In this document: piece after piece, positions 45,624 through 55,047 of the stretch | How positions within the stretch are numbered: position 1 is the stretch's first letter | Layout: every line of letters starts with the position of its first letter | NCBI GenBank assembly: GCA_963749415.1 | Contig: CAVVMG010000001.1 | Location: 2,170,001 to 2,234,000, forward strand | DNA length: 64,000 nucleotides | Source: JALYNX01 sp963749415 | GTDB lineage: Bacteria > Actinomycetota > Acidimicrobiia > Spongiisociales > ZC4RG35 | Direction of reading: 5' to 3' | Notes under the pieces: model-generated | Told to the model about the DNA's origin: nothing | The model's database searches: none | The model's input: only the letters and a program-made list of their open reading frames with translations | Made by a program: the position numbers and the translations under genes

Positions 45624-46016
45624 ATGACCCGGATCAGATTCATGCTGGCGTTGGCGATGGCCATCTTCTACTTGGCGGCTCTGATCCACATCGAGGTGCT
45701 TGGCTCGGGATACCGCGACCAGTCCGCGGCGGTAGCCGAGAGTGTCATCGGCACCGTGCTGCTCGTTGGTCTCCTCTTGTCTCTGGCATGGCCACAACGG
45801 ACGCGATCGATCGGGCTCGTTGTTCTGACATTCGGGCTTCTCGGCACCTTCGTTGGCCTGACACTCCTGCTCACCGTAGGGCCCATGACCGAGCTCGACC
45901 TCGGGATACACCTGGTCATGCTGGCCGTGCTCGTGATCGGTCTGCTGACAACCGTGCGCACTCCGCACGCCACCGTCGTCGTCGAGCAGGAAAGATCGGT
46001 CGAAGCCCGCAGGTAA
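45624..46016 (+). CDS. small membrane protein
   Basis: 130 residues with four hydrophobic helices (FMLALAMAIFYLAALIHIEVL, VIGTVLLVGLLLSLAW and two more) and a short charged tail. The start is the ATG at 45624. It ends directly at the stop codon of the convergent RidA gene. Unknown function. Confidence 0.65.
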   Translation: MTRIRFMLALAMAIFYLAALIHIEVLGSGYRDQSAAVAESVIGTVLLVGLLLSLAWPQRTRSIGLVVLTFGLLGTFVGLTLLLTVGPMTELDLGIHLVMLAVLVIGLLTTVRTPHATVVVEQERSVEARR

Positions 46017-46402
46017 TCAGGTCACGTGAGCGAGGGCACTGATCTCCACGAGACACTCCGGACGCGCCAGGGCCGACACCTGGATCACCGAAACGGCGGT
46101 TGGGTGCGACCCCCATACTTCTTGGGAGGCCGCGAAGGCAGCCGAAACGTCAACCGGAGCAACCAGATACACCGTGAGCTGGATGACGTCGGCCGGCGTC
46201 GCGCCCCCTCTTCCAGAACGGCGATCACATTCCGAAATGCCTGCGCCGACTGAGATTCGACGTCTTCACCCACGATCTTGTCTTCGGCATCGATGCCGTT
46301 CTGGCCGCCCACCACCAGAAGCGAGCCACCTTCCACCAACACGCCCTGACTGAAAACGGGGTTCGTAGCGAGTGACTGTGGGTTGAGGTGGGTCAGCGTC
46401 AT
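46017..46402 (-). CDS. RidA family protein (one frameshift)
   Basis: A strong AGGAGG ribosome site precedes ATG at 46402. The first half (LNPQSLATNPVFSQGVLVEG, AFRNVIAVLEE) is in one frame. From about 46203 the next frame continues as ATPADVIQLTVYLVAPVDVS and ends LVEISALAHVT. The join gives a standard RidA/YjgF protein of about 128 residues with the RPxCLVEI segment, so one base is probably missing. RidA proteins deaminate reactive enamine/imine intermediates. Confidence 0.8.
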
Positions 46403-46497
46403 GGTGGATCCTCCTGATCGGGTGCTCGCAATGACGGTCTGGGTATGCGTTACCCCTGTCAGAGTTGGCCCAAACCGGGCCGGGGGGTGGGTGGTCG

Positions 46498-47109
46498 TCA
46501 GGAGGCGGGGTGCGCTCCGGGTGGTCCGGCGAGCACCGTGGGTGCATATTCGAGCAGCTGGATGCTGTCGTCGAACGTCTGCCGGGCAATCAGGTCGAGG
46601 GCGACATCTGGATAGCCGTCGTAGATCCGGTCGTGCCCGGTCTTTCCCGTGATCACGGGGAAGACAACCACCCTGAAACGATCCACCAATCCCGCCTCGA
46701 GGAGCGACCGGCACAACATGAGGCTGCCGATCGTGCTCATCGGGCTGGAGCCGTCCTGCTTCATCGCTCTCACAGCCTCGACCGCGTCTCCGTTGACCAG
46801 TTGGGAATTGGCCCACGACAAGGGTTCCTCCAGTGTCGAGGAGAACACCACCTTGGGTACGTCGGTAAGCCCACTCGTTGCCGCTTCCTCGTCGGAGGGG
46901 TCGTCAGATTCCGATGCTTCGGCTTCGGTCGCGAAGCCGTACATCAGCCGATATGTGTTCGCACCCATTAGGTAGGTGCGGTCGCCTTCGGACTCTTCGT
47001 TGAGCCAAGCGAGATACTCAGGGGCCTGGAGCCCCCACCAACCAGGCCAGCCTTCTGCGGCGCCATAACCGTCCAATGAAGTGATGAAATCCACCATCAG
47101 TTCTTGCAT
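46498..47109 (-). CDS. dihydrofolate reductase family protein (RibD C-terminal-like)
   Basis: 203 residues from the ATG after AAAGGAGAAGG. The pattern MVDFITSLDGYGA, YLMGANTYR, VVFSSTLEEPLSW and VVVFPVITGKTG is that of RibD_C/YyaP-type reductases, NADPH-binding proteins of mostly unknown substrate. It carries an acidic insertion (DDPSDEEAA). A second family member follows upstream, on the same strand. Confidence 0.85.
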   Translation of the reverse strand: MQELMVDFITSLDGYGAAEGWPGWWGLQAPEYLAWLNEESEGDRTYLMGANTYRLMYGFATEAEASESDDPSDEEAATSGLTDVPKVVFSSTLEEPLSWANSQLVNGDAVEAVRAMKQDGSSPMSTIGSLMLCRSLLEAGLVDRFRVVVFPVITGKTGHDRIYDGYPDVALDLIARQTFDDSIQLLEYAPTVLAGPPGAHPAS

Positions 47110-47220
47110 GCCTTCTCCTTTGGATGAACGTTGGATACCCGCCCCCGGGCATCGCGACACATGAAGCCGATGGGTGAGGGTGGACCGGAGCGGTCCTGTG
47201 TCGCCTAGCTCGGGACTAGG

Positions 47221-47848
47221 TCACGTGTTCAGGTCGGGGCGCGCCAGTTCGTACTGCGGGCGGCCGGCGGGCCGGTAGACCTGGATCGTCACCCCCTTCG
47301 AGGTGGACCGCGATTCCACCAGCTCGAGCGCCAAATCCGGGCCGGTGTCGGGGAACAGCCGCGTGCCCTGGCCAACGACCACGGGGCAGACCAACAGGGT
47401 GATCTCGTCGACAAGCTGGTTGTCGAGTAGCGAGCGGATCAGAACGCCGCTGCCGTGCACCTGCAGCTCCCCTCCCTGCTTGGCTTTCAACTCGCCGACG
47501 GCAGGAGCGAGCGTCACCGGAGAGGACGGTCGTGTTCGCCCACCGCGGTTCGGCGAGTGTGGTCGATGCGACGTACTTGGGCCGCGTGTTCAAGGCCGCT
47601 GCGATGGGATTGATGTACGGCTCTGCCATGACTCCCCAGTAGCCGGCAAAGATCTCGTAAGTCCGGCGGCCGAACAGGAACGCGTCGGCGCGCTCGTAGA
47701 TCTGATTCAGAAACGTCGCGCCCTCGTTGTCGTAGAGCGGTGTGACCCATCCACCGCGCTCGAATCCGCCCCTCCGGTCCTCGTCCGGCCCGCCGATTCC
47801 CTGCATCACGCCGTCGACGGAGACAAACGTGGTGGTGGTGAGCTTCAT
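47221..47848 (-). CDS. dihydrofolate reductase family protein (one frameshift)
   Basis: Start MKLTTTTFVSVDGVMQG; the first part has FLFGRRTYEIFAGYW. Near 47518 the frame changes, and the rest reads ELQVHGSGVLIRSLL, LLVCPVVVGQGTRLF and ends ARPDLNT. The joined product (about 209 residues) is a standard YyaP/RibD_C-like reductase, with one extra base at the join. Paralogue of the downstream gene. Confidence 0.8.
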
Positions 47849-47912
47849 GATCGCGGTTCCTTTCTCGTTGGAGCCGGTCTTAGACAAGGTTTCGATTTGC
47901 TGGCTCCGGTGA

Positions 47913-47990
47913 TGGTGGGCCCGGCAGGACTTGAACCTGCAACCAACGGATTATGAGTCCGCTGCTCTGACCGGATTGAGCTACGGGCCC
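47913..47990 (-). tRNA. tRNA with CAT anticodon (Ile2 or elongator Met)
   Basis: Cloverleaf on the minus strand: acceptor GGGCCCG/CGGGCCC, D-stem GCTC, anticodon stem GCGGA with loop CTCATAA (anticodon CAT), T-arm GCAGGTTCAAGTCCTGC, discriminator A and encoded CCA. Overall sequence looks more like tRNA-Ile2 (lysidine-modified) than elongator tRNA-Met, but this is by comparison from memory. Confidence 0.88.
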
Positions 47991-48057
47991 CCTGTCTACC
48001 GGCGATGATATTCCGACCCTGGTGAATCGTCGGACCCCACCCGGCGTCCCATACCGG

Positions 48058-49065
48058 TCAGTCGGAAGTCCTGCGGCCGACCAGCCACCCGGACCAGAAG
48101 GCAGTGACCACCAGCCATCCCGGCCGGATGGCGTCAGGCGACGCAGCCGCCATTGTCGGCTCGAGAGTTTCGGTCACGTCCGACCTGACCGAATCAGAAT
48201 GCAACGCCCGAGCGCGTTTGGCTGCCCAGGCCTGAGTCAGCTCAGCGCCGAAGAAGAGAATCAGCGCCGAGTAGTAGATCCACACCAGGATGATGATCAG
48301 AGATCCGGCAGCGCCGTATACCGATCCGACGTCACTCATCGACAGATAGAAGCCGATCCCGAACTTGCCGGCCACGAAGAGTGCGGCTGTGACCAAAGCT
48401 CCGAACCACACATCACGCCAGGCGATTTCGACATCGGGGAGGAATTTGAACATCAAAGCGAACATCACGGTGATCACCAGAGTCGATGTGATCAGATCCA
48501 TGGCAACGAGGAGCGGCTCGAGGGTCTCGATGGCGCCAGCCATATCCACGATCCCGCCGATCATGGCGCTCAGTGCCAACGAGACGAGGAGGAGGAATCC
48601 GGTGCCAAGGACCGCCGCGAGGGAGAGGAGACGGGTCCGGAGAAAACCCCAGATCCCAGCCGCCTTCCGCGGCGGCGCCTCCCAAATCGTGTTCAAAGAG
48701 TCCTGAAGCTGCCCGAAGACACCCGTGGCACCGAGCAGCAGTGCCCCGATCCCGATGATGACCGCGGCCCCGGTGCCCGTGGTCTTCTGGGCCTCATTGA
48801 TCGCCTGGCCCATGAGAAGAGCCGCATCCTCGCCGACCAACCCGCCGATCTGTTGGACCATGCGTTCCTGGACGACATCTTCCCCGAAGAAGAGACCAGC
48901 GATCCCCACCAAGAGGACGAGAAGCGGCGGCAGGGAGAAGGCGGTGTAGTACGAGAGGGCGGCGGCCAACCGAGGTGCCTTGTCATCGAGCCAGTCCTTG
49001 GCTGCGGCGGCAAAGAGCGCGCCTAGCGCCCGTATAGCGCTCCGTGGTCGACGGTCCTCTTCCAT
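48058..49065 (-). CDS. YihY/BrkB family membrane protein
   Basis: 335 residues from MEEDRRPRS. Six hydrophobic segments with family hallmarks APRLAAALSYYTAFSLPPLL, a long lipid-facing hinge with TGVFGQLQDSLNTIWEAP, and the late YGAAGSLIIILVWIYYSALI. The family occurs in most bacteria; roles in membrane integrity or transport are suspected but not settled. Upstream in-frame starts add only Arg/Pro-rich noise. Confidence 0.9.
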   Translation of the reverse strand: MEEDRRPRSAIRALGALFAAAAKDWLDDKAPRLAAALSYYTAFSLPPLLVLLVGIAGLFFGEDVVQERMVQQIGGLVGEDAALLMGQAINEAQKTTGTGAAVIIGIGALLLGATGVFGQLQDSLNTIWEAPPRKAAGIWGFLRTRLLSLAAVLGTGFLLLVSLALSAMIGGIVDMAGAIETLEPLLVAMDLITSTLVITVMFALMFKFLPDVEIAWRDVWFGALVTAALFVAGKFGIGFYLSMSDVGSVYGAAGSLIIILVWIYYSALILFFGAELTQAWAAKRARALHSDSVRSDVTETLEPTMAAASPDAIRPGWLVVTAFWSGWLVGRRTSD

Positions 49066-49172
49066 GATTCGAGGCGTTACCCGAAGCGCAGACGCCACAA
49101 CCGGGGAAGACCCGGGTCCGGCTCGCCTGAAATTTCTCATCGCTTCGAACGGGTCGGTGCTTACGTGGGGTG

Positions 49173-49544
49173 ATGCAGTTCCGGATGTACCCCCAACTCC
49201 CGGCGTCCGATCTGGCACGAGCACAGGCCTGGTACTCGGAGAAGCTCGGCCTGGAGCCGGTGGAGCCGGGCGATGAGCTCTTCTACGACACGGGCACCGC
49301 CCAATTCGGCGTCTACCCATCGGAGAACGCCGGGACCAACAAGGCCACGGCTGTCCGCCTGGTGGTCGACGATTTCGATGCCGTCCGGGCCGAGCTTCTC
49401 ACCCGCGGGGTCGTCTTCGAGGACTACGACCTCGGCGACGACTTCAGGACCGTCGACGGGATCCTGCACTCCCCCGACGGCGAGAAGACCTCGTGGTTCA
49501 AGGACTCCGAGGGAAACATCCTCGCCCTCGGTAGCTCCCTCTGA
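49173..49544 (+). CDS. VOC (glyoxalase/bleomycin-resistance-like) family protein
   Basis: 123 residues with paired beta-alpha-beta-beta-beta units: MYPQLPASDLARAQAWYSEK, LFYDTGTAQFGVYPS, VRLVVDDFDAVRAEL and SWFKDSEGNILAL (metal Glu near the end). The fold supports metal-dependent isomerases, dioxygenases or binding proteins; the specific role is unknown. An adjacent GTG one codon upstream is also possible. Confidence 0.85.
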   Translation: MQFRMYPQLPASDLARAQAWYSEKLGLEPVEPGDELFYDTGTAQFGVYPSENAGTNKATAVRLVVDDFDAVRAELLTRGVVFEDYDLGDDFRTVDGILHSPDGEKTSWFKDSEGNILALGSSL

Positions 49545-49644
49545 ATCGCACTCATACAACGCACGCCGAGGCCCACATCCAGGCGTCACGCCGCGTCCCG
49601 GTTTGATAGGTTCACGCGCCTCGTCACAGCCGAAAGGGGTCCTC

Positions 49645-50145
49645 GTGAACGTAAACCTCACCGTCAACGGACGGGCGGTGTCGGCGGACGTCGAGCCCAG
49701 GACCCTCCTGGTGCACATGATCCGGGAGAACCTCCACCTGACCGGCACCCATGTCGGTTGCGAGACCGGATACTGCGGCGCCTGCACCGTCCACCTCGAC
49801 GGCAAGCCGGTGAAATCCTGCACCATGCTCGCCGTCCAGGCCGACGGATCGAACGTCACCACCATCGAGGGGCTCGCCAGCAACGGCGAGCTTCATCCGG
49901 TTCAGGAGGGTTTTTGGGAGCGTCACGGCCTGCAATGTGGTTTCTGCACTCCGGGGATGATCATGGCGGCGGCCTCTCTGCTCGAAGAGAACAACAATCC
50001 GACCGAGGATGAGATCCGGCATGGGATCGAAGGAAACCTCTGCCGCTGCACCGGCTATCACAACATCGTCCGAGCCGTCGAGTACGCCGGAGCGAGGATC
50101 CGTGGTGAAGAACCGCCGGCGCCCGATTGGTTGGAGGTGACCTGA
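49645..50145 (+). CDS. molybdenum hydroxylase small subunit, [2Fe-2S] (CoxS-like)
   Basis: 166 residues, GTG start after AAAGGGG. N-terminal plant-type ferredoxin cluster (CETGYCGACT and a following Cys) and C-terminal four-helix cluster domain (CGFCTPGM, CRCTGYHN). It passes electrons from the molybdenum site to FAD. First gene of the operon small-large-medium; the stop overlaps the large-subunit start. Confidence 0.92.
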   Translation: MNVNLTVNGRAVSADVEPRTLLVHMIRENLHLTGTHVGCETGYCGACTVHLDGKPVKSCTMLAVQADGSNVTTIEGLASNGELHPVQEGFWERHGLQCGFCTPGMIMAAASLLEENNNPTEDEIRHGIEGNLCRCTGYHNIVRAVEYAGARIRGEEPPAPDWLEVT

Positions 50146-52520
50146 TGGCAACAACCAGCGTCATGGGCGGCGCCGTGCGTCGTCGCGAGGACCCGGCGCT
50201 GATCCAGGGCTATGGGGAATTCGTGGACGACATGGCACCCACGGACATGCTCAATGTCGCCTTCCTCCGCTCCCCGGTGGCAAGGGCGAAGATCACCAAG
50301 CTGGACACTTCCGCCGCCAAAGAGATGAAAGGCGTCGTCGCCGTATTTACCCACGACGACGTGGCACACCTCGGCCCATTGCTCGCCCAGGTCCCGATCG
50401 GCAAGCTGCGCCCGTTGCTGGCCGCCGGCGAGGTCAACCACGTCGGTGAGGCGGTGGCGATGGTGGTGGCCGAGGACCGCTACCAGGCTCAGGACGCCGT
50501 GGAGGCCATCGATGTCGACTACGACGTCCTCCCCGCGGTCATCGATCTCAAGAAGGCGGCCTCAGACGAGGTCAAGGTCCATGCCGAGCTCGAATCCAAC
50601 GTCATCCACACCTGGACGTACCACGGGTACTGGGCTGCCCTCGGCCTCGAAGACCAGACGCCACAAGTAGACGCCGCCATGGAGCGGGACGATGCCGTCG
50701 TGGTCTCCCTGGAGATGACCAACCAACGGCTGATCCCGGTGGCGATCGAGCCCAGGTCGGTGCTGGCCGACTTCAATCCGGGATACAACTGCTTCACGGT
50801 GCACAGCTCGTCCCAGGTCCCTCACGCACTCGGGGGCGCGATCGCAAAGACCTTCGGGATGAAGTCGACCGAGGTGCGAGTGATCGCGCCTGAAGTGGGC
50901 GGCGGATTCGGCTCCAAGCTCAACGTCTACAACGACGAGATCCTGACTGCCTATGCCAGCAAGGTGCTGGGACGGCCCGTCAAGTGGACCGAGACCCGGC
51001 GTGAGGCTGCGGGATCCACGATCCACGGTCGGGGTTGGGTCGGGACCGCCACCCTGGTCGGAACCAAGGATGGCGAGTTCCTCGGTTACAAGCTCGATGC
51101 CATCGCCGACATGGGGGCATACACCCAGAACTTCACCGTCGCCATCCCCCTGCTCGGTCTGTGGATCGCATCCGGGCAGTACAAGATGCCCGTCTCGTGG
51201 ACGGTGGCCTGCGCCGTGACCAACACGATGACCACGGACGCCTATCGCGGCGCGGGGCGCCCCGAGGCCATCTACTACCTGGAGCGGGTGATCGACGCAT
51301 ACGCCCGGGAGATCGGCATGGATCCTCTCGAGGTGCGGAAGAAGAACTTCTGGCAACCCGACGAGTTCCCGGCCCAGATGGGTTGTGGGTTCTCACTGGA
51401 TTCCGGCAACTACGAGGCCGCCGTCGACAAGCTGATCGAGGTCAGCGACTACGCAGGGTTGCGCCGGCGTCAGGAGGAGGCCCGCGCCGAGGGCCGACTG
51501 GTCGGAGTCGGGGTCGGCTCTTATGTCGAGGTCTGCGGCTTCGGTCCGGCGGTGCTCGCCGAGATCGGGTTCTCCTGGACCAACTACGGGCTTCCCGCAT
51601 CGTTCAACGGCTCTGGTCTGGTCCGAGTGAACCCGGATGCGACCGTGACGGTTGTCATCGGCACCGGCCCCACCGGCCAGGGCCACCAAACGACCTGGGC
51701 GCAGATCGTCGGCGACGGGCTCGGCATCCCGATCGAAGACATCAGGGTTCTCCACGGGGACACCAGGGAGCACCCGATGGGGATCGGCACCTTCGGGAGC
51801 CGGTCGATCTCGGTTGACGGCGCGGCCACCTTCGAGGCAACCAAGAAAGTCAAGGAGAAGGCCGCCAAGATCGCCGCCCACCTCTTGGAGGCGTCGGCCG
51901 ATGACATCGTGTTCGCCGATGGCGGCGCCCATGTCGCCGGTTCCCCTGACAAGACCGTCGAGTGGGCCGCCATCGCCAAGACCGCCTATCAAGCCCATAC
52001 CGCCCCTGAGGACCTCGACGGCGGGCTCGAGGCTCACACCACGTTCAGCCCGGGGAACGCCACCTGGCCCTTCGGGACCCATCTGGCAATGGTCGAGATC
52101 GACCCCGACACCGGTGACGTGGACCTTCTCGAGTACCACGCCGTCGACGACTGTGGCAACGTGATCAACCCGATGATCGTGAATGGCCAGGTCCATGGGG
52201 GCATCGCCCAGGGCATAGGTCAGGCGATGTTCGAGGAGGCGATCTACGACGAAGACGGGAACATGCTCACCGGATCCCTCCTCGACTACCCGTTGCCCAC
52301 GGCGGCCGATCTGCCGTTCTTCGACCTCCATCGCACGGTGACGCCGTCGCCGATCAACCCGATGGGAGTGAAGGGAATCGGGGAGGCGGGGACCATCGGC
52401 TCGGCGCACACCATCGTCAACGCGGTGGTCGACGCCCTGAGCCCACTCGGGGTCAAACACGTCGAAATGCCGGTTCGACCGAAGCGGGTGTGGCAGGCGA
52501 TGCAGGAAGCGAGGGCTTGA
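50145..52520 (+). CDS. molybdenum hydroxylase large subunit, xanthine dehydrogenase family (form II CoxL-like)
   Basis: 791 residues binding the molybdopterin-cytosine dinucleotide cofactor. The active-site loop near residue 366 reads AYRGAGR, the form-II signature, not the AYRCSFR of true aerobic CO dehydrogenases. The substrate is therefore probably an aldehyde, N-heterocycle or similar. Other motifs: GGGFGSK, GTGPTGQGHQTTWAQ and the late GVKGIGEAGT with the catalytic Glu. Start ATG overlaps the small-subunit stop (TGATG). Confidence 0.92.
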   Translation: MATTSVMGGAVRRREDPALIQGYGEFVDDMAPTDMLNVAFLRSPVARAKITKLDTSAAKEMKGVVAVFTHDDVAHLGPLLAQVPIGKLRPLLAAGEVNHVGEAVAMVVAEDRYQAQDAVEAIDVDYDVLPAVIDLKKAASDEVKVHAELESNVIHTWTYHGYWAALGLEDQTPQVDAAMERDDAVVVSLEMTNQRLIPVAIEPRSVLADFNPGYNCFTVHSSSQVPHALGGAIAKTFGMKSTEVRVIAPEVGGGFGSKLNVYNDEILTAYASKVLGRPVKWTETRREAAGSTIHGRGWVGTATLVGTKDGEFLGYKLDAIADMGAYTQNFTVAIPLLGLWIASGQYKMPVSWTVACAVTNTMTTDAYRGAGRPEAIYYLERVIDAYAREIGMDPLEVRKKNFWQPDEFPAQMGCGFSLDSGNYEAAVDKLIEVSDYAGLRRRQEEARAEGRLVGVGVGSYVEVCGFGPAVLAEIGFSWTNYGLPASFNGSGLVRVNPDATVTVVIGTGPTGQGHQTTWAQIVGDGLGIPIEDIRVLHGDTREHPMGIGTFGSRSISVDGAATFEATKKVKEKAAKIAAHLLEASADDIVFADGGAHVAGSPDKTVEWAAIAKTAYQAHTAPEDLDGGLEAHTTFSPGNATWPFGTHLAMVEIDPDTGDVDLLEYHAVDDCGNVINPMIVNGQVHGGIAQGIGQAMFEEAIYDEDGNMLTGSLLDYPLPTAADLPFFDLHRTVTPSPINPMGVKGIGEAGTIGSAHTIVNAVVDALSPLGVKHVEMPVRPKRVWQAMQEARA

Positions 52521-52521
52521 C

Positions 52522-53382
52522 ATGTATCCAAGGAGCTTCGAGTACGTGGCCCCTGCCAGCCTGGAGGAGGCGTTCTCCGCCCTGGGTGAAGACTCCAAGG
52601 TGATGGCCGGCGGCATGAGCCTGCTCCCTCTGATGAAAATGCGGCTGTTCTCCCCGGAAGTCGTAGTCGACATCGGGCGGATCACCGGCCTCGACTCGGT
52701 CGAGGACGGCGGCGATCACATCTCGATCGGCGCCCTGGTCCGCCATGCCACCACCGCATCCGACCCGCTGATCGCGGCCAACGCAGCAGCACTGGCCACG
52801 GCAGCCTCACTGACCGGCGACGTCCAAGTGCGGAATCGGGGCACGACCTGCGGCTCATTGGCCCATGCCGATGTCGCCGCCGACCAACCGGCGGCGGTCA
52901 TCGCCTGCCGGGGGACGATGGTGGCCCAGTCGGCGTCCGGGACGAGAGAGATCGGCTCGGAGAGCTTCTGCGTGGACGCCCTCACCTCTGATCTCAGGTC
53001 GGACGAGATCCTGGTTTCGATCAAGATCCCGAAGGCGGGTCCCGGCGAAGGGTCCGCCTACGACAAGCTGGGGCGTCGGGGAGGCCACTCCGACTATGCG
53101 GTTGCCGGCGCTGCCGCATGGGTCAAGAAGTCCAATGGCACCGTCGAAGACGCCCGGGTTGCCCTCACCGGGGTCGGCACCAGGGCGATGCTCGTAGAAG
53201 GCGTCGGACCCGCTCTGATCGGCACCGACGGGTCTGAGGACGCGATCAAGGCTGCGGCGGAACATGCCCTCGAAGGGGTCACCGTGCTCGAGGACCTATA
53301 TGGCAATGTCGAGTACAAGAGTCATCTGGCCAAGGTGTTCACAACAAGAGCTCTGAGACAAGCGCTGGCCAACGCCGGTTGA
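52522..53382 (+). CDS. molybdenum hydroxylase medium subunit, FAD-binding (CoxM-like)
   Basis: 286 residues with the FAD-binding segments AGGMSLLPLMKMRL and TCGSLAHADVAADQPA and the C-terminal CO_deh_flav domain. It completes the three-subunit enzyme, starting 1 bp after the large-subunit stop. No maturation genes (CoxD/E/F/G) are visible within this window. Confidence 0.9.
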   Translation: MYPRSFEYVAPASLEEAFSALGEDSKVMAGGMSLLPLMKMRLFSPEVVVDIGRITGLDSVEDGGDHISIGALVRHATTASDPLIAANAAALATAASLTGDVQVRNRGTTCGSLAHADVAADQPAAVIACRGTMVAQSASGTREIGSESFCVDALTSDLRSDEILVSIKIPKAGPGEGSAYDKLGRRGGHSDYAVAGAAAWVKKSNGTVEDARVALTGVGTRAMLVEGVGPALIGTDGSEDAIKAAAEHALEGVTVLEDLYGNVEYKSHLAKVFTTRALRQALANAG

Positions 53383-53399
53383 TGGAGGCGGGCGGAGGC

Positions 53400-53430
53400 G
53401 GAAGAGGGCGGCCACCGGCCGCCCTCTTCC
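53400..53430 (+). terminator. terminator hairpin after the molybdenum hydroxylase operon
   Basis: GGAAGAGGGCGGCC and GGCCGCCCTCTTCC form a perfect 14-bp stem with loop ACC. It sits between the convergent medium-subunit and UspA genes and could serve both directions. Confidence 0.7.
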
Positions 53431-53433
53431 GCG

Positions 53434-54288
53434 TCAAGGGCGGCGGAATGCGTTCTTCGCCCGGGCCACCAGCACGTCACATGGGGCTTCGGAGACCAGA
53501 CCCTCGGCGATGGTGCCGAGAAGCACCATTCGGGTCGCCGAGCCTCCTCTGCTCGCCACCACCACCAGGTCGGCTCCACGCCGCCGAACGATCTCGTCGA
53601 TCGTCTCGGTTGGCGGTCCGTCTACGACCAGTGTCCCTACATCGCTGTTCCAGACCGAGGTGAACTGCTCCATTCGCTCCTCCGCCATCGCCAGGCGTTG
53701 GGAACGGGACGCCTCCAGCTCCTCGCGAAAGAGCCCTGCGGCCGAGAGCATCGGGTCGAACCGGGTGGGCAAGGAGAAGAGGGCGGTGACGTCGGCGCCG
53801 GGGAAGATCTCCAATGCCCGATTCACGGCGAGGCGTGACTGCTCCGAGAAGTCCACGGCGGCGATGATCCGCCGATAAGGGACACGAGGCTGACGGCGGA
53901 CGACCAGGGTATCGGTGGTCGCCTTGCGAGCCACTCTCCTCGCAACGGGGCCCACAGCGAAGGCGTCGATCGATGAGGAGCCCACCACCACCACCTCGGC
54001 GTTCTTGCCCCGGGCCGCCAGCTCCCACGACGGCGATCCCTTGACCACCTCGAGATGGACCGGGACATCACTCCGATCCCGGATCCACTGGGCGAGACGG
54101 CCCGCCTCCGTCGTCTGGTGCTCGCGCATCAGCTTGGCGAGCCCCGGTTCGATCAGCGCCTCACCCAAAGGCTCGAGGACGTGCACCAAATGGAGCTCGC
54201 TCCCCGCGGCTTCGGCCATTATCCGGGCCCGGTCGGCTACACGCCGGCCCATGGCTGTGAGATCGACTCCCGCTATCACGGGCCGCAA
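53434..54288 (-). CDS. tandem universal stress protein (UspA x2)
   Basis: 284 residues from a TTG start after GGGAGGAG. Two UspA domains, residues about 3-135 and 140-284. Each has the beginning strand (PVIAGVDL, RIIAAVDF), and each ends with the ATP-binding glycine loop: GSSSIDAFAVGPVARRVAR and ASRGGSATRMVLLGTIAEG. The loops keep the G-2x-G-9x-G-like spacing, so ATP binding is plausible. Tandem Usps often respond to stress or starvation. Confidence 0.85.
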   Translation of the reverse strand: MRPVIAGVDLTAMGRRVADRARIMAEAAGSELHLVHVLEPLGEALIEPGLAKLMREHQTTEAGRLAQWIRDRSDVPVHLEVVKGSPSWELAARGKNAEVVVVGSSSIDAFAVGPVARRVARKATTDTLVVRRQPRVPYRRIIAAVDFSEQSRLAVNRALEIFPGADVTALFSLPTRFDPMLSAAGLFREELEASRSQRLAMAEERMEQFTSVWNSDVGTLVVDGPPTETIDEIVRRRGADLVVVASRGGSATRMVLLGTIAEGLVSEAPCDVLVARAKNAFRRP

Positions 54289-54317
54289 GACACTCCTCCC
54301 GGGGAAGTGCGGCGACT

Positions 54318-55001
54318 CTACAGGCTGTCTGCCCGGTAGGCAGAAGTGAAGGGGTCGGGCCCACTCACCGCCTCGGCGAGGAGGTCCAGGTAGGCCTGGC
54401 GGCCGATCACCCGGGCCCCGAGCGACTCGAGATGCGGGGTCTGCCACTGCACGTCGAGGAGCCTGCCTTCGCCCTGACTCATGATCACCACCAGGTGGAC
54501 CAGGGCGACCTTGGACGCATCCCGCGCATCATGGAACATCGACTCGCCTGCGAACAGGCCGCCGATCGCGACTCCATACAGCCCTCCTGCGAGCTCGCCC
54601 TCGTCGTCCCACACTTCCACCGAATGTGCCCAGCCCAGGCGATGGAGCTCGATGTACGCGTCGACGAACTCATCGGTGATCCAACCGTCGCCTCTCCTCC
54701 CGGGGTCGGCACACTCGGCGATCACGCCTTCGAAGTCGGCATCGACCGAAACCCGATAGCGGCGGGTGGACTGGCGCAACGACCGACTGATGTGGAGCCC
54801 CTTGAGGGGAAGGACGGCCCGATCGACCGGCGACCACCAACCGAGATGGCCGTCGGGGAGGTTCATCGGGAACATCCCCGACCTGTAGGCGGTGAGCAGC
54901 GTTCCCGGTGAGAGATCTCCGCCCACCGCCACCACATCACCATCGGCATGGCGGGGGTCGGGAAAGTCGAACCGGCTCGGCATCGGATCGATGGCCACCA
55001 C
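54318..55001 (-). CDS. aat: leucyl/phenylalanyl-tRNA-protein transferase
   Basis: About 228 residues with Aat landmarks: FPDPRHADGDVVAVGGDL, AYRSGMFPMNLPDG, WWSPVDRAVLPL, WITDEFVDAYIELH, GGLYGVAIGGLFAGESMF and LLDVQWQTPHLESLGA. It attaches Leu or Phe to N-terminal Lys/Arg of proteins, marking them for the ClpS-ClpAP N-degron pathway. The start is uncertain: GTG at 55001/54998 keeps the conserved IDPMPSRF, while ATG at 54983 is shorter. Confidence 0.88.
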   Translation of the reverse strand: MVAIDPMPSRFDFPDPRHADGDVVAVGGDLSPGTLLTAYRSGMFPMNLPDGHLGWWSPVDRAVLPLKGLHISRSLRQSTRRYRVSVDADFEGVIAECADPGRRGDGWITDEFVDAYIELHRLGWAHSVEVWDDEGELAGGLYGVAIGGLFAGESMFHDARDASKVALVHLVVIMSQGEGRLLDVQWQTPHLESLGARVIGRQAYLDLLAEAVSGPDPFTSAYRADSL

Positions 55002-55047
55002 CTGATTGTCCCAGAGTGGGGAGACTCCCGTCCGTAGGCTGGCCGAC

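Noticed and set aside
50145..53382. Aerobic carbon monoxide dehydrogenase (form I)
   Set aside because: The active-site loop is AYRGAGR, not AYRCSFR, so CO oxidation should not be assumed.
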